Virus record (IMG/VR): IMGVR_UViG_3300043446_002735
Coordinates: 1 to 26,377 of that record
DNA length: 26,377 nt
Direction: 5' to 3' (one strand)
Source: a virus
Below are positions 15,439 to 23,476 of the stretch, piece after piece. The notes beneath the pieces were generated by a model, which saw nothing but the letters and a program-made list of their open reading frames with translations, ran no database searches and was not told the origin of the DNA. The translations under genes and the position numbers were made by a program. Numbering within the stretch: the stretch's first letter is position 1; each line of letters begins with the position of its first letter.

Positions 15439-16376
15439 AACTCAGTGATATTGTTGCACAACTAAACTTGTTAGATTCCCTTGATGTTGCAAGAGAATGC
15501 AGTGTTGCCTTGGGCAAGATAGACAACATTGTGCATGTGGTCTCCGAACAGGCAAACTCATATCAAACCACCAGAGACAGTATTGTCAAAACACATCAAG
15601 ACATAGCCAATGGTATCTCAAAATTTTCTGCTCAATTGCAAAGTTTGAAACAGGATCTAAGATCTGAGATCGAACAGCGCGAACCGGAATACCTAGACCA
15701 CAGTTGGCATGTGTATCGAGAAGAAATGATTCACGACAGTGCAGACACGATTCTAAATAGACGCATGCGAATTGATGACGAAGATGATATTGTGCTAAGA
15801 ACACGACTGAAAAATTTAACCGATTGGCGGTTGCCAGGCATGATTCTTCGCCCGGGTGTGGAAAACTATATCGAAGACATGGTACCATTGGATCCGCTGT
15901 ATGTTGTGGATCACAGCACTGACCTAACTCAACCTGCTATCAGCAAGTTTACTCCAGAGTATCAACGTAGACTGCGTGAGTATATCATAAATGACTGGGC
16001 TGATGGACCAATCTTGGCCAAACTACCCAACAATCAGTTTGGCACAATATTTGCCTATCACTACTTCAATCACAAACCCATGCCTGTGATCTGTAAATTC
16101 CTAACAGAGTTTTATGAAAAATTGCGACCCGGAGGCACAGTGCTTATGACCTACAACAACTGTGACCTAGCACACGGAGTGACACGTGCCGAACATGTAT
16201 GGATGCTGTATACCCCCAGACGACTGATTGAACGACATGCAGTTGGTTTGGGATTTGAATTGATCCAGGCCTATGATGGCCGAGGCGATGTGAGTTGGCT
16301 AGAATTGAGAAAACCCGGAGACCTTACTTCATTGAGAGGTGGCCAGACTTTAGCCAAAGTACTTGCAAAACCCTGA
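15435..16376 (+). CDS. Coiled-coil protein with SAM-methyltransferase-like C terminus
   Basis: 313 residues, coupled to the polymerase gene by an ATGA overlap. Residues 20-85 are probably coiled coil. The C-terminal half resembles a class I methyltransferase: YVVDHS at 156-161 where strand 2 ends in the ribose-binding acidic residue, FGTIFAYHYFNH at 202-213 as motif IV, and LRPGGTVLMTYNNCD at 230-244 as the post-motif LxPGG. Motif I, normally GxGxG, is degenerate (ILRPGVENYI at 137-146), so SAM binding may be weak or lost. The target is unknown. Sitting between polymerase and clamp, it may act on nucleic acid or be a structural partner of the replisome. Moderately sure of the fold, not of the activity. 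Confidence 0.6.
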   Translation: MKLSDIVAQLNLLDSLDVARECSVALGKIDNIVHVVSEQANSYQTTRDSIVKTHQDIANGISKFSAQLQSLKQDLRSEIEQREPEYLDHSWHVYREEMIHDSADTILNRRMRIDDEDDIVLRTRLKNLTDWRLPGMILRPGVENYIEDMVPLDPLYVVDHSTDLTQPAISKFTPEYQRRLREYIINDWADGPILAKLPNNQFGTIFAYHYFNHKPMPVICKFLTEFYEKLRPGGTVLMTYNNCDLAHGVTRAEHVWMLYTPRRLIERHAVGLGFELIQAYDGRGDVSWLELRKPGDLTSLRGGQTLAKVLAKP

Positions 16377-16391
16377 CTAAAACTGTATACT
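16363..16391 (+). promoter_or_regulatory. Sigma-70-like promoter of the sliding clamp gene
   Basis: TTGCAA at 16363-16368 and TATACT at 16386-16391 are 17 bases apart, overlapping the end of the upstream gene. AGGAGA at 16400-16405 then precedes the clamp ATG at 16411. Confidence 0.65.
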
Positions 16392-16410
16392 TTAACCTTA
16401 GGAGAAACTT

Positions 16411-17133
16411 ATGAGAGATTACTTGTTAGACTTGGTAGAACACACTTATGATTTGGGCTGTATTGACCTGATCAAGATTGTGGGCGACACCAGCAAAACT
16501 GAAATTGTGGGTCTAGCCGAAGACCTTAGTGTGGTTATTCGTGGCAACTTCCACAATCCTGTGGCAGACTTTGTGGGCACATTTGGTATGCCTAACTTGG
16601 GCAAACTGAAAACTTTGTTGAATCTCCAAGAATACAAGGAAGATGCCAAACTCACTATCACCAAACGTGCTGATGGTGAGCCCGATGGCGTTAACTTTGA
16701 AAACAAAATAGGCGACTTCCAAAACAACTATCGTTTGATGGCGTCAGGCATTGTTACTGAAAAGTTAAAAACTGCCAAGATTCGTCCTGTGACCTGGCAC
16801 ATTGAATTTGAACCAACCAATGCGGCCATTCAACGACTGAAGTGGCAAATGAGTGCCAATGCAGAAGAAGCCAACTTCCAGGCCAAAACTGAAGGCAATG
16901 ATCTCAAATTCTTCTTTGGTGATCATTCAACCCACTCAGGTAACTTTGTGTTCCACCCAGGTGTAACTGGTCAACTCAAACGTGCATGGGCTTGGCCTGC
17001 CAAACAGTTTGTGAGCATCATGGATTTGACCGGCGACAAAACTGTGCGTATTTCTGATGATGGCGCCGCACAAATCACAGTAGATTCTGGGTTGGCTGTT
17101 TACAACTACCTCATTCCAGCACAAAGCAAGTAA
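16411..17133 (+). CDS. 45: Sliding clamp, T4 gp45-like
   Basis: 240 residues compared with 228 for T4 gp45. It has its own sigma-70-like promoter and a strong Shine-Dalgarno AGGAGA. The pattern matches gp45 of marine T4-type phages, for example GMPNLGKLKTLLNLQEYKED around residues 57-76 and repeated alternating strands in both halves, with a basic/aromatic patch GQLKRAWAWPAKQF near 188-201. There are no catalytic residues in this family. The trimeric ring tethers DNA polymerase to DNA, and in T4 it also activates late promoters together with gp33 and gp55, which fits the late octamers in this window. Its stop overlaps the dpdA start (TAATG). gp44 and gp62 loader genes are not in the window. 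Confidence 0.75.
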   Translation: MRDYLLDLVEHTYDLGCIDLIKIVGDTSKTEIVGLAEDLSVVIRGNFHNPVADFVGTFGMPNLGKLKTLLNLQEYKEDAKLTITKRADGEPDGVNFENKIGDFQNNYRLMASGIVTEKLKTAKIRPVTWHIEFEPTNAAIQRLKWQMSANAEEANFQAKTEGNDLKFFFGDHSTHSGNFVFHPGVTGQLKRAWAWPAKQFVSIMDLTGDKTVRISDDGAAQITVDSGLAVYNYLIPAQSK

Positions 17134-18698
17134 TGACCGAACCCGTTGTTCAAGATAATCTAACGGCCAAGCAGAGTGACTATGCAGTCTTTCTGCCTGC
17201 TATCTCTGGCTTTTACGCTACGTTTATAGGCAAGCAAAGAAATGAACAATATGTCGATCCGGCGAGATTTCCACAGGGCCTCACTGATATGGAACAACTT
17301 AACTGGCTTAACAGCCAAAGGTCGTTATTCCCATACCGGTGGAGCCTGTACTCGGGTGGACATGCAAACCTTGATCTCTCTAAACAAGACTGGTCGGAGG
17401 ACATGGTTCGAAATCGTGAGCCAGGCACGTTTATATTGGGAGACTCTGGTGGGTTTCAAATTGCGAAAGGTTTGTGGGAGGGCGATTGGCGAGCCAACTC
17501 AGGTTGTCCTAAAGCACAACGCAAGCGTGAACTTATTTTAAATTGGCTAGACAACGTTGCTGACTATGGCATGATCTTGGATATTCCCACATGGGTTATT
17601 CATGACAAGAAGGCATCAGCGGCGTGTCAAATTACCACACTACAAGAAGCAGTGGACGCAACCAAGTTCAACAATGAATACTTTATGAAACATCGCAAAG
17701 GTGTTCGCAATGGTGGTGCTAAGTTCTTGAATGTGTTGCAAGGTGACAATCACACTTCAGCAGATCAATGGTATGAAACCATGAAAGAATACTGCGATCC
17801 TCAAAAGTATCCGGACACACACTTTGATGGTTGGTCAATGGGTGGACAGAACATGTGTGATGTACACTTGGTACTTCGCAGACTGGTAGCCTTGCGCTAT
17901 GACAATTTACTTCAAGAAGGCCGGCATGATTGGATGCACTTCTTGGGAACCTCCAAACTGGAGTGGGCTGTTTTATTAACTGTAATTCAAAGGGCCGTAA
18001 GAAAATATGTCAATCCTGCATTTACAATCTCGTTTGACTGTGCCTCGCCATTCTTGGCCACAGCAAACGGACAAGTCTACTTTGAAAACGTCTTCGAACA
18101 CGACTCAAAATGGTCGTATCGCATGGCTCCTTCAGCCGATGACAAAAAATATGCAACAGACACACGCAGGTGGTCAACAGGAGTAGTGGCAGACGGAATC
18201 TATCCGCGCTGGCAAGACTCGCCCATCAGCGACCTGCTGACAATGAAAGATATCTGTATCTATAAACCAGGCGACTTAAACAAGATTGGCAAGGAAGGCA
18301 AAACATCCTGGGACAGTTTCTCTTATGCTTTGCTCATGGGTCATAATGTTTGGATGCACTTGACAGCAGTACAAGAAGCCAACCGACGCTTTGACGCTGG
18401 CGAACATCCGGCTATGATGCGGCGAAGTGGAGGAGACTATGCCCGGTTTGAAGACATTGTGGAAGCAATATTTGCGGCGCCAGATCGTGAAACTGCCGAA
18501 GCCATTATTGAACAGTATGACTCATACTGGATGGAGATTGTGGGCACACGAGGATTCAAGGGCAAGAAAACCAAAAACGCTCGAACTCAGTTCAACGCAT
18601 TGTTCGAATTCGAAGAAACTGACACTGTACAACCCAATGATGATAGTGTACAATTAGACACATCAGCACTAGATCAATTAGAGCATGAACAGACCTGA
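17133..18698 (+). CDS. dpdA: DpdA-like DNA 7-deazaguanine transglycosylase (TGT family)
   Basis: 521 residues. The core is a TGT TIM barrel: GDSGGFQ at 103-109 (general base Asp104), MILDIPTW at 147-154 (Asp150, as base-recognition Asp156 of bacterial TGT), LQGDN at 202-206, GWSMGGQ at 233-239, and FDCASP at 301-306 with nucleophile Asp302 followed by NGQVYF as in TGT. The CxCxxC...H zinc site of bacterial tRNA TGT is absent, and the protein is longer than the usual 370-380 residues, with an extra C-terminal part from about 410. These features point to DpdA, which replaces guanine in DNA with a preQ0-type base, rather than a tRNA enzyme. FolE and QueD genes downstream support this. Expected effect: protection from host restriction. 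The DpdA subgroup cannot be assigned by eye. Confidence 0.85.
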   Translation: MTEPVVQDNLTAKQSDYAVFLPAISGFYATFIGKQRNEQYVDPARFPQGLTDMEQLNWLNSQRSLFPYRWSLYSGGHANLDLSKQDWSEDMVRNREPGTFILGDSGGFQIAKGLWEGDWRANSGCPKAQRKRELILNWLDNVADYGMILDIPTWVIHDKKASAACQITTLQEAVDATKFNNEYFMKHRKGVRNGGAKFLNVLQGDNHTSADQWYETMKEYCDPQKYPDTHFDGWSMGGQNMCDVHLVLRRLVALRYDNLLQEGRHDWMHFLGTSKLEWAVLLTVIQRAVRKYVNPAFTISFDCASPFLATANGQVYFENVFEHDSKWSYRMAPSADDKKYATDTRRWSTGVVADGIYPRWQDSPISDLLTMKDICIYKPGDLNKIGKEGKTSWDSFSYALLMGHNVWMHLTAVQEANRRFDAGEHPAMMRRSGGDYARFEDIVEAIFAAPDRETAEAIIEQYDSYWMEIVGTRGFKGKKTKNARTQFNALFEFEETDTVQPNDDSVQLDTSALDQLEHEQT

Positions 18699-19212
18699 CC
18701 ATGACACAGCCAACTTCTTTGTTGGCACAGAAGTAGAACGCACGCCTGCATTTGGCAAAAGAACATTGTTTGTTGTGGGCGTTCAGCCCATAGATCAAAT
18801 CATAGAACGCATTGCCGAAAACAACAATTACATTGATCAATCCCGACATATTCAACATATCTTCTTTGGTGCCAATCACAGTTTCCATCCTGCCAACAGA
18901 TTGGAATGGCAACGTTGGGAAAGCATGATTGAACCATTCCTTGGCGATGGCCACTTGTGTAGCCTAGACATTCCCATCACGCATGTGGAGGAATTCAATG
19001 ACGGTCCTTTGTGTGACTACAGAAACTTCATTCCACAAATTCGAGTAAGCATTCCATATACAAAACTATGGAACTATAATACAATGTTAAAAATAGATGA
19101 CCGAGACTTTGACGCTACCAATCCTGGTGTTTGGTGCCACAGTCTACATACTCTAATGAGCCGTGATACATTTACATCATGGGACGACTATCGTGAGGAC
19201 ACAGTTATCTAA
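18685..19212 (+). CDS. Conserved phage protein overlapping dpdA, unknown function
   Basis: 175 residues, starting 14 bases before the dpdA stop, so probably co-translated with it; only a weak TTAGAG precedes the ATG. Clear conserved-looking blocks are FFVGTEVERTP at 11-21, TLFVVGV at 27-33, HIFFGANHSF, IPYTKLWNYNTMLKIDDRDF and NPGVWCHSLHTLM. The alternating strands and helices suggest a compact alpha/beta fold with invariant-looking His, Cys and Asp. I recognise it as a family common in T4-type cyanophages but with no known function. The overlap with dpdA makes a link to base modification possible, though unproven. Confidence 0.75.
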   Translation: MNRPDHDTANFFVGTEVERTPAFGKRTLFVVGVQPIDQIIERIAENNNYIDQSRHIQHIFFGANHSFHPANRLEWQRWESMIEPFLGDGHLCSLDIPITHVEEFNDGPLCDYRNFIPQIRVSIPYTKLWNYNTMLKIDDRDFDATNPGVWCHSLHTLMSRDTFTSWDDYREDTVI

Positions 19213-19613
19213 TGGCAACATATCCCGCAATCATGGGTGCCAAGGCCAGTGCCCGACGACATAAGATGAATCAAATCTATGGCGGTACAACAGCCCCCAC
19301 AGTTAAACCAGCGAGAAAATATCAACCAAAAGGACCCAATATGTTTAAAAGAATGATCAGAGGCTTGATCACTTGGAGCATGAACGATCGCCAGCCGGAA
19401 GAGATCCAAATATCTGACCGTGAAGAAGTTAGAATCAGTTCCACAGGCATTAGATTTGAAGTATACAGAGCCAACGGTGGCACAGTGATTGAAACTCGTC
19501 GCATGGATCGTAGATCGGGTGACAATGTGTTTGAACTACATGTGATCTCAGCGGATCAAGACATTGGCGAAGCAATTGGCAAAATCATAACCTTGGAGGC
19601 ACTCAAAGCATGA
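19212..19613 (+). CDS. Small basic phage protein, unknown function
   Basis: 133 residues, start overlapping the previous stop (TAATG). The first 55 residues are basic and disordered-looking (KASARRHKMNQ, KPARKYQPKGP), then a short amphipathic helix (FKRMIRGLITWSM) and a beta-rich half (EVRISSTGIRFEVYRANGGTVIETRRMD) that ends in a helix. No motif recognised. It is part of a tightly overlapping run from dpdA to about 20.1 kb, which suggests one transcript. Confidence 0.7.
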   Translation: MATYPAIMGAKASARRHKMNQIYGGTTAPTVKPARKYQPKGPNMFKRMIRGLITWSMNDRQPEEIQISDREEVRISSTGIRFEVYRANGGTVIETRRMDRRSGDNVFELHVISADQDIGEAIGKIITLEALKA

Positions 19614-20062
19614 ACCAGCGAGCACAAGCACTGACAGAACAACGTGAAAGGATCAAGCAACATGCCGAACGTAAAATCTGGGTCACCTTCCGCAAAGAAG
19701 GAATCCACCGATATCCTGCTGCCGCAACTGATCCTGCATTGGCGACCGGCGATGAGTATGATGTGTCTTTTCTTGGTGTGCCTCATAGACATATCTTTCA
19801 TTTTAGAGTTTGGATTGATGTATTGCATAACGATCGCGATATCGAATTTATTCAGTTCAAACGATGGTTAGAAAACTTGTACAAGGACGGCATCTTGCAA
19901 CTGGATTACAAAAGTTGTGAAATGATGGCCGATGACTTGTACGCAGAAATATCAGCACGTTATCCTGATCGTGCTGTATGGATTGAGGTGGCCGAAGATG
20001 GTGAGAACGGCGCCTTGATCAAATATGAAATTTCTCGCCCTAGTCTTTCAATCAAAATCTAA
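19610..20062 (+). CDS. Possible T-fold (PTPS/QueD-like) protein
   Basis: 150 residues, ATGA overlap with the upstream gene. The first 25 residues form a charged helix. The body reads like a tunnelling-fold unit: VPHRHIFHFRVWIDV at 57-71 where PTPS/QueD has its HGHxxxV strand, then RDIEFIQFKRWLENLY at 75-90 where QueD has the DF..LK helix, YKSCEMMADDLYAEI at 99-113 where QueD has the T.EN.A helix, and VWIEVAEDGENGALI at 119-134 where QueD has the V.V.ET strand. The order and spacing fit, but the HGH zinc motif is HRH and no catalytic Cys precedes it. It could be a divergent pterin or deazapurine enzyme or an inactive relative. Known to me only as an uncharacterised T4-type aquatic phage family. 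Confidence 0.65.
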   Translation: MNQRAQALTEQRERIKQHAERKIWVTFRKEGIHRYPAAATDPALATGDEYDVSFLGVPHRHIFHFRVWIDVLHNDRDIEFIQFKRWLENLYKDGILQLDYKSCEMMADDLYAEISARYPDRAVWIEVAEDGENGALIKYEISRPSLSIKI

Positions 20063-20072
20063 GGAAAATAAA

Positions 20073-20297
20073 ATGGCCAAGCCATCATTCAAACCCAATC
20101 CTCGTGTGGCTGAGATCTTCAACGATCTAGAAGTGTACTTGGAGTTCTGCCAGGACTATGGGTATCGTTACAACGAGTCGGACTTGTACAACTTCAAGAG
20201 TTATGCCTGGCAACAGTTCAACAAGTGGCACCAAGGCAAGAATGCCAAGAACATGTGGAGTGAGGATGCTCGACGCTTTGCAGGTTTTAGGAACTGA
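20073..20297 (+). CDS. Small conserved phage protein, unknown function
   Basis: 74 residues. I choose the ATG at 20073 because AAGGAA lies five bases upstream; a longer frame from 20025 overlaps the previous gene. The sequence is rich in aromatic residues and Asn/Lys, with a helical pattern (VAEIFNDLEVYLEFCQDYGYRYNESDLYNFKSYAWQQF split across two helices) and a basic segment KWHQGKNAKNMW. No known domain. I recognise it as a small protein recurring in T4-type aquatic phages. Confidence 0.7.
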   Translation: MAKPSFKPNPRVAEIFNDLEVYLEFCQDYGYRYNESDLYNFKSYAWQQFNKWHQGKNAKNMWSEDARRFAGFRN

Positions 20298-20299
20298 GC

Positions 20300-20743
20300 A
20301 TGGGTGCCGCAAGAGAAAAAGATCAAGCGGACTTTGACTTAGAACGCTTTGTCAACATGTTTGATGAAGCCATGACAAGTTCGGATCCGCGTGTGATCGA
20401 AACACTACGCAGTCTCATGATGATTGTGGCCATGACCCGTCCAGAATCAAATGACATACACAGCGAACGCAAAGGTCCACTACGCAGAGCGTTTGAAGAT
20501 ATGAATCATCTTTGGAAACGCTTGGAACAAATGGAACAAGAACTCCGTCAAATGCATCAGCGTATGAGTCGTGAGTTAGGGCCACGAGTAGAGGCTTGGC
20601 CAGAGCACGAAGAAAAATACAAAATGATGGCGGCCTCACAAATGGCACAGAGCATTGATGACGATGTAATGAGGAGCATTGCCCGTCAAATCAACTCGCC
20701 TGGACTAAATCTGGCTCGACCCAAAGGACTACTAAAAAAATGA
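20300..20743 (+). CDS. Helical coiled-coil phage protein, unknown function
   Basis: 147 residues. It begins two bases after the previous stop and its stop overlaps the glycosyltransferase start (ATGA). Mostly helical and charged, with a clear heptad-like stretch around residues 60-95 (FEDMNHLWKRLEQMEQELRQMHQRM) predicted to form a coiled coil. The C terminus is basic (LARPKGLLKK). No family recognised; possibly an adaptor or oligomeric partner of a neighbouring gene product. Confidence 0.7.
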   Translation: MGAAREKDQADFDLERFVNMFDEAMTSSDPRVIETLRSLMMIVAMTRPESNDIHSERKGPLRRAFEDMNHLWKRLEQMEQELRQMHQRMSRELGPRVEAWPEHEEKYKMMAASQMAQSIDDDVMRSIARQINSPGLNLARPKGLLKK

Positions 20744-21942
20744 GAAAACTATTTTATATGGCCTTGGAAAGTTACGAAGCCCGCTACACACTACAACTAA
20801 CAGAGTGGAATCGACGTGTGTTTGAACGTCGTGGCTTGGACGTGGTTTATGTTCCTGGCACAACCATTGACAACACACAGGCCATCTCTGTAGGACAGGT
20901 GTTGGACGCACATGGTCGCAGTTATTTCTCAATGAGTCAGATGATGAACTTGGTTCAAATGATGAAGAACGGCAAAGTCACTGGTGAGGATGTGATCTAC
21001 TTTGAAGACATGTTCCAGCCGGGCATCGAGTCATTGCCTTATATCATGGATCAAATTCCCCAGGCTCAACGTCCACAAGTGTGGGTACGCTGTTTGGCAC
21101 AGGCCATTGACCCCGATGACTTTGTGCATGTCTGGGGCATGGCAGGATGGATGAGTACATATGAAAAAATGGTCAATCACTTTGTTACAGGAGTTCTTGC
21201 TACCAATGAGGAGATGGTCGCACACATGCGAATCGCAGGCTGGACAGCCCCGATCTATAACATATCTGGATTGGCATTCGGAAAGAGCGAGGTCCTGGAA
21301 CGCATCGGCGGCAGTGAAAAAATCACACCGTTTGGCGATCGTCCACGACGGGTCGGCTTCGCGGCTCGTTTTGATCAGGAGAAGCAGCCGGGCTTCTTTA
21401 TGGACCTCATTGAAATGTATGGCAAACTCACCAGCGAGCCATGTGAGTTTGCAATATACAGTGGCGGACCTTTGCGATCCAACAACCCAGAGTTTGTTGA
21501 ACGTGCCCGCCGTATGGAGGCACAAGGCCTACTCCGGATCTATGACAATATAATCAAGAACGAATACTATGCTCTACTGAACAATACTCGTGTGCTGTTT
21601 AATTGTGCTCTTCAAGACTGGGTCAGCAACACAGTTTCCGAGGCTGACACTCTTGGCTGTAATGTTCTTTATCCTGCCTATCGTAGTTTCCCCGAAACTT
21701 TTGCCAATGATTCTAACCGACTTTATGTTCCTTGGTCAATAGATGATGCTTATCACAAACTGCAAAACCTCTTGCGTGAACCGCATCACAACATGGGTCT
21801 TATCAGTGATTGGAACAACGGAACTGTGGATCGTATCGTTGATATCATCTCTGGGCAAGGTGAGCAATGGAATAGAGCAGGCAACCGCTATCGTGACCAT
21901 GTTGCTCATGAAAAATACCAAGTAAGAAAAATCGAAGAATGA
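20740..21942 (+). CDS. GT-B fold glycosyltransferase
   Basis: 400 residues. The N-terminal half has YFEDMFQPGIESLPYI at 87-102 and EEMVAHMRIAGW at 157-168. The C-terminal half has the GT4-like pattern: VGFAARFDQEKQPGFF at 205-220 at the start of the second Rossmann domain, FNCALQDWVSNTVSEADTLG at 287-306, where Glu301 stands in the position of the nucleotide-sugar-binding Glu of the EX7E motif, and VLYPAYRSFPE. I recognise this protein as a common glycosyltransferase of T4-type cyanophages. The sugar donor and acceptor are not known; a GalE-like epimerase overlaps it downstream and could supply the donor. Targets may be phage DNA, virion or host surface. Confidence 0.8.
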   Translation: MRKLFYMALESYEARYTLQLTEWNRRVFERRGLDVVYVPGTTIDNTQAISVGQVLDAHGRSYFSMSQMMNLVQMMKNGKVTGEDVIYFEDMFQPGIESLPYIMDQIPQAQRPQVWVRCLAQAIDPDDFVHVWGMAGWMSTYEKMVNHFVTGVLATNEEMVAHMRIAGWTAPIYNISGLAFGKSEVLERIGGSEKITPFGDRPRRVGFAARFDQEKQPGFFMDLIEMYGKLTSEPCEFAIYSGGPLRSNNPEFVERARRMEAQGLLRIYDNIIKNEYYALLNNTRVLFNCALQDWVSNTVSEADTLGCNVLYPAYRSFPETFANDSNRLYVPWSIDDAYHKLQNLLREPHHNMGLISDWNNGTVDRIVDIISGQGEQWNRAGNRYRDHVAHEKYQVRKIEE

Positions 21943-22889
21943 GTGTTGTAATTGTCACCGGCTCAGCCGGATATATTGGAGGACAAACTGTTTTGCAGTT
22001 GAAAGACGCAGGACACGAAGTCTATGGCATTGATCGTAGAGAACCTCCCCGGCATTTGGCCGGCGTTTGTGATAGATTCTTGTACCAAGACTTTGCCAGT
22101 GATGTGGCGCTGAGTTGGATCATTGCCAAACAACCGGATGCTATTATTCACTGTGCTGGCACAAGCCTAGTTGGTCCTTCAGTGTCAGATCCCGCAGAAT
22201 ACTACAACAACAATGTGGCCAAGACACTGAAGATGCTGGACATTGTTCGCCGTAGTTTGCCCCGAACTAGATTTATTTTTAGTTCAAGTGCTGCCACATA
22301 TGGTGAGCCTATAATGGTACCGTGTCATGAAGTCGATCCTTGCCAACCAGTAAGTCCATATGGTGAGAGCAAACTCATGATTGACATGATACTAGAATCA
22401 TATCACCGAGCATATAACCTAGACTATGTATCATTTCGCTACTTCAATGCCTGTGGTGCTGATCCACAAGGACGGCACGGACAAGAACCCGGTGCCACAC
22501 ATTTGATTGCACGATACTTGGAAGCCACAAGAGATGACGGACAGTTTAAAATATACGGCGTGGATTATCCTACTGATGACGGGACCTGCATACGCGATTA
22601 TGTTCACGTTGATGATATCGCGCGAGCACACGCTTTGGCCTTGTACCGAGAGATTCCTGCGGGCATCTATAACCTTGGATCAAATTCGGGACACTCAGTC
22701 AAACAAGTAATACAACGTGCAATGGACATCACCGGCAAGAATCCCAACATTCAAATTGGTGAAGCCCGTGCTGGAGATCCGCCCATGCTCACTGCCAGCG
22801 CAGACAAGTTCAACTTGGTAGCAGGTGCTTGGCGGCACCATGATCTGGATGCCATGATTCAACATGCATGGAATTGGTATGTTCGATAA
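21939..22889 (+). CDS. galE: NAD-dependent UDP-sugar 4-epimerase (GalE-like)
   Basis: 316 residues, ATGA overlap with the glycosyltransferase gene. An extended-SDR protein: TGSAGYIGG at 7-15 binds NAD, SSSAATYGEP at 115-124 holds the catalytic Ser/Thr, and YGESK at 141-145 supplies Tyr141 and Lys145. RYFNACGADPQGRHG at 167-181 and IRDYVHVDDIA at 218-228 are typical of UDP-glucose/UDP-GlcNAc 4-epimerases. It is slightly shorter than E. coli GalE (338). It would interconvert UDP-glucose and UDP-galactose (or the N-acetyl forms), supplying a nucleotide sugar to the adjacent glycosyltransferase. The exact substrate cannot be read from sequence. Confidence 0.85.
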   Translation: MSVVIVTGSAGYIGGQTVLQLKDAGHEVYGIDRREPPRHLAGVCDRFLYQDFASDVALSWIIAKQPDAIIHCAGTSLVGPSVSDPAEYYNNNVAKTLKMLDIVRRSLPRTRFIFSSSAATYGEPIMVPCHEVDPCQPVSPYGESKLMIDMILESYHRAYNLDYVSFRYFNACGADPQGRHGQEPGATHLIARYLEATRDDGQFKIYGVDYPTDDGTCIRDYVHVDDIARAHALALYREIPAGIYNLGSNSGHSVKQVIQRAMDITGKNPNIQIGEARAGDPPMLTASADKFNLVAGAWRHHDLDAMIQHAWNWYVR

Positions 22890-23475
22890 AATCTTTAAAT
22901 TTGAACAGGCGCTGGCCAAATTTACTGGAGCACCTTATGCTGTCATGACCGATTGCTGTACACATGCAATCGAGTTGTGCCTGCGATATGAGCAGGTGAG
23001 AGAATGCCAATTCACTCCTTACACCTATCTAAGTATTCCTATGACCATGCACAAGTTGGGCATCCAATATCAATATTTGGATCATGCCTGGCAACGTTGG
23101 GTCGGTGAGTATCCTTTTGTAAACACACGAATCTGGGACAGTGCCCGACGGTTAGAAAAGAACATGTATCGGCCAGGTGCCATGCAGTGTGTGAGTTTTG
23201 GACATGACAAACCTTTACATATAGGCCGTGGTGGTGCTATACTACTTGATGACAAAACAGCGTATGATGCACTGATTTGTATGAGGTATGATGGACGCGA
23301 TCTAAATATCAAGCCTTGGGCGGAGCAGAAGGAATTTAGAGTTGGTTATCACTACAAGCCTACTCCAGAAGAAGCCCTGCAAGGTCTTGCACTGTTGGAA
23401 GGACTCAAGGAATATTGTGCTCCGCCCCGCGAAATTTTGTATCCAGATTTAAGAACAATCACTATCAAGGACTAA
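22864..23475 (+). CDS. Shortened DegT/DnrJ/EryC1/StrS-like aminotransferase
   Basis: 203 residues from the ATG at 22864, or 198 from 22879; either overlaps galE. Recognisable elements of sugar aminotransferases: FEQALAKFTGAPYAV at 13-27 (family opening), IWDSARR at 90-96 with Asp92 at the PLP ring nitrogen, SFGHDKPLHIGRGGAIL at 111-127 with Lys116 as the PLP Schiff-base lysine, and VGYHYKPTPEEALQGLALLE at 160-179 for the family's GYNYRM block. Family members are about 370-400 residues; the C-terminal small domain is missing here. The frame is intact with no sign of a frameshift, so it may be a compact enzyme or a degraded relative. Function presumably on a nucleotide sugar made by the GalE-like neighbour. 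Confidence 0.7.
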   Translation: MHGIGMFDKIFKFEQALAKFTGAPYAVMTDCCTHAIELCLRYEQVRECQFTPYTYLSIPMTMHKLGIQYQYLDHAWQRWVGEYPFVNTRIWDSARRLEKNMYRPGAMQCVSFGHDKPLHIGRGGAILLDDKTAYDALICMRYDGRDLNIKPWAEQKEFRVGYHYKPTPEEALQGLALLEGLKEYCAPPREILYPDLRTITIKD

Positions 23476-23476
23476 A

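Noticed and set aside
17133-18698. tRNA-guanine transglycosylase acting on tRNA (queuosine)
   Set aside because: The CxCxxC...H zinc site of bacterial TGT is missing and the protein is about 140 residues longer; DpdA fits better.
21031-21525. Minus-strand 164-codon frame opposite the glycosyltransferase
   Set aside because: It lies wholly within a well-recognised gene and has no motif or ribosome site.
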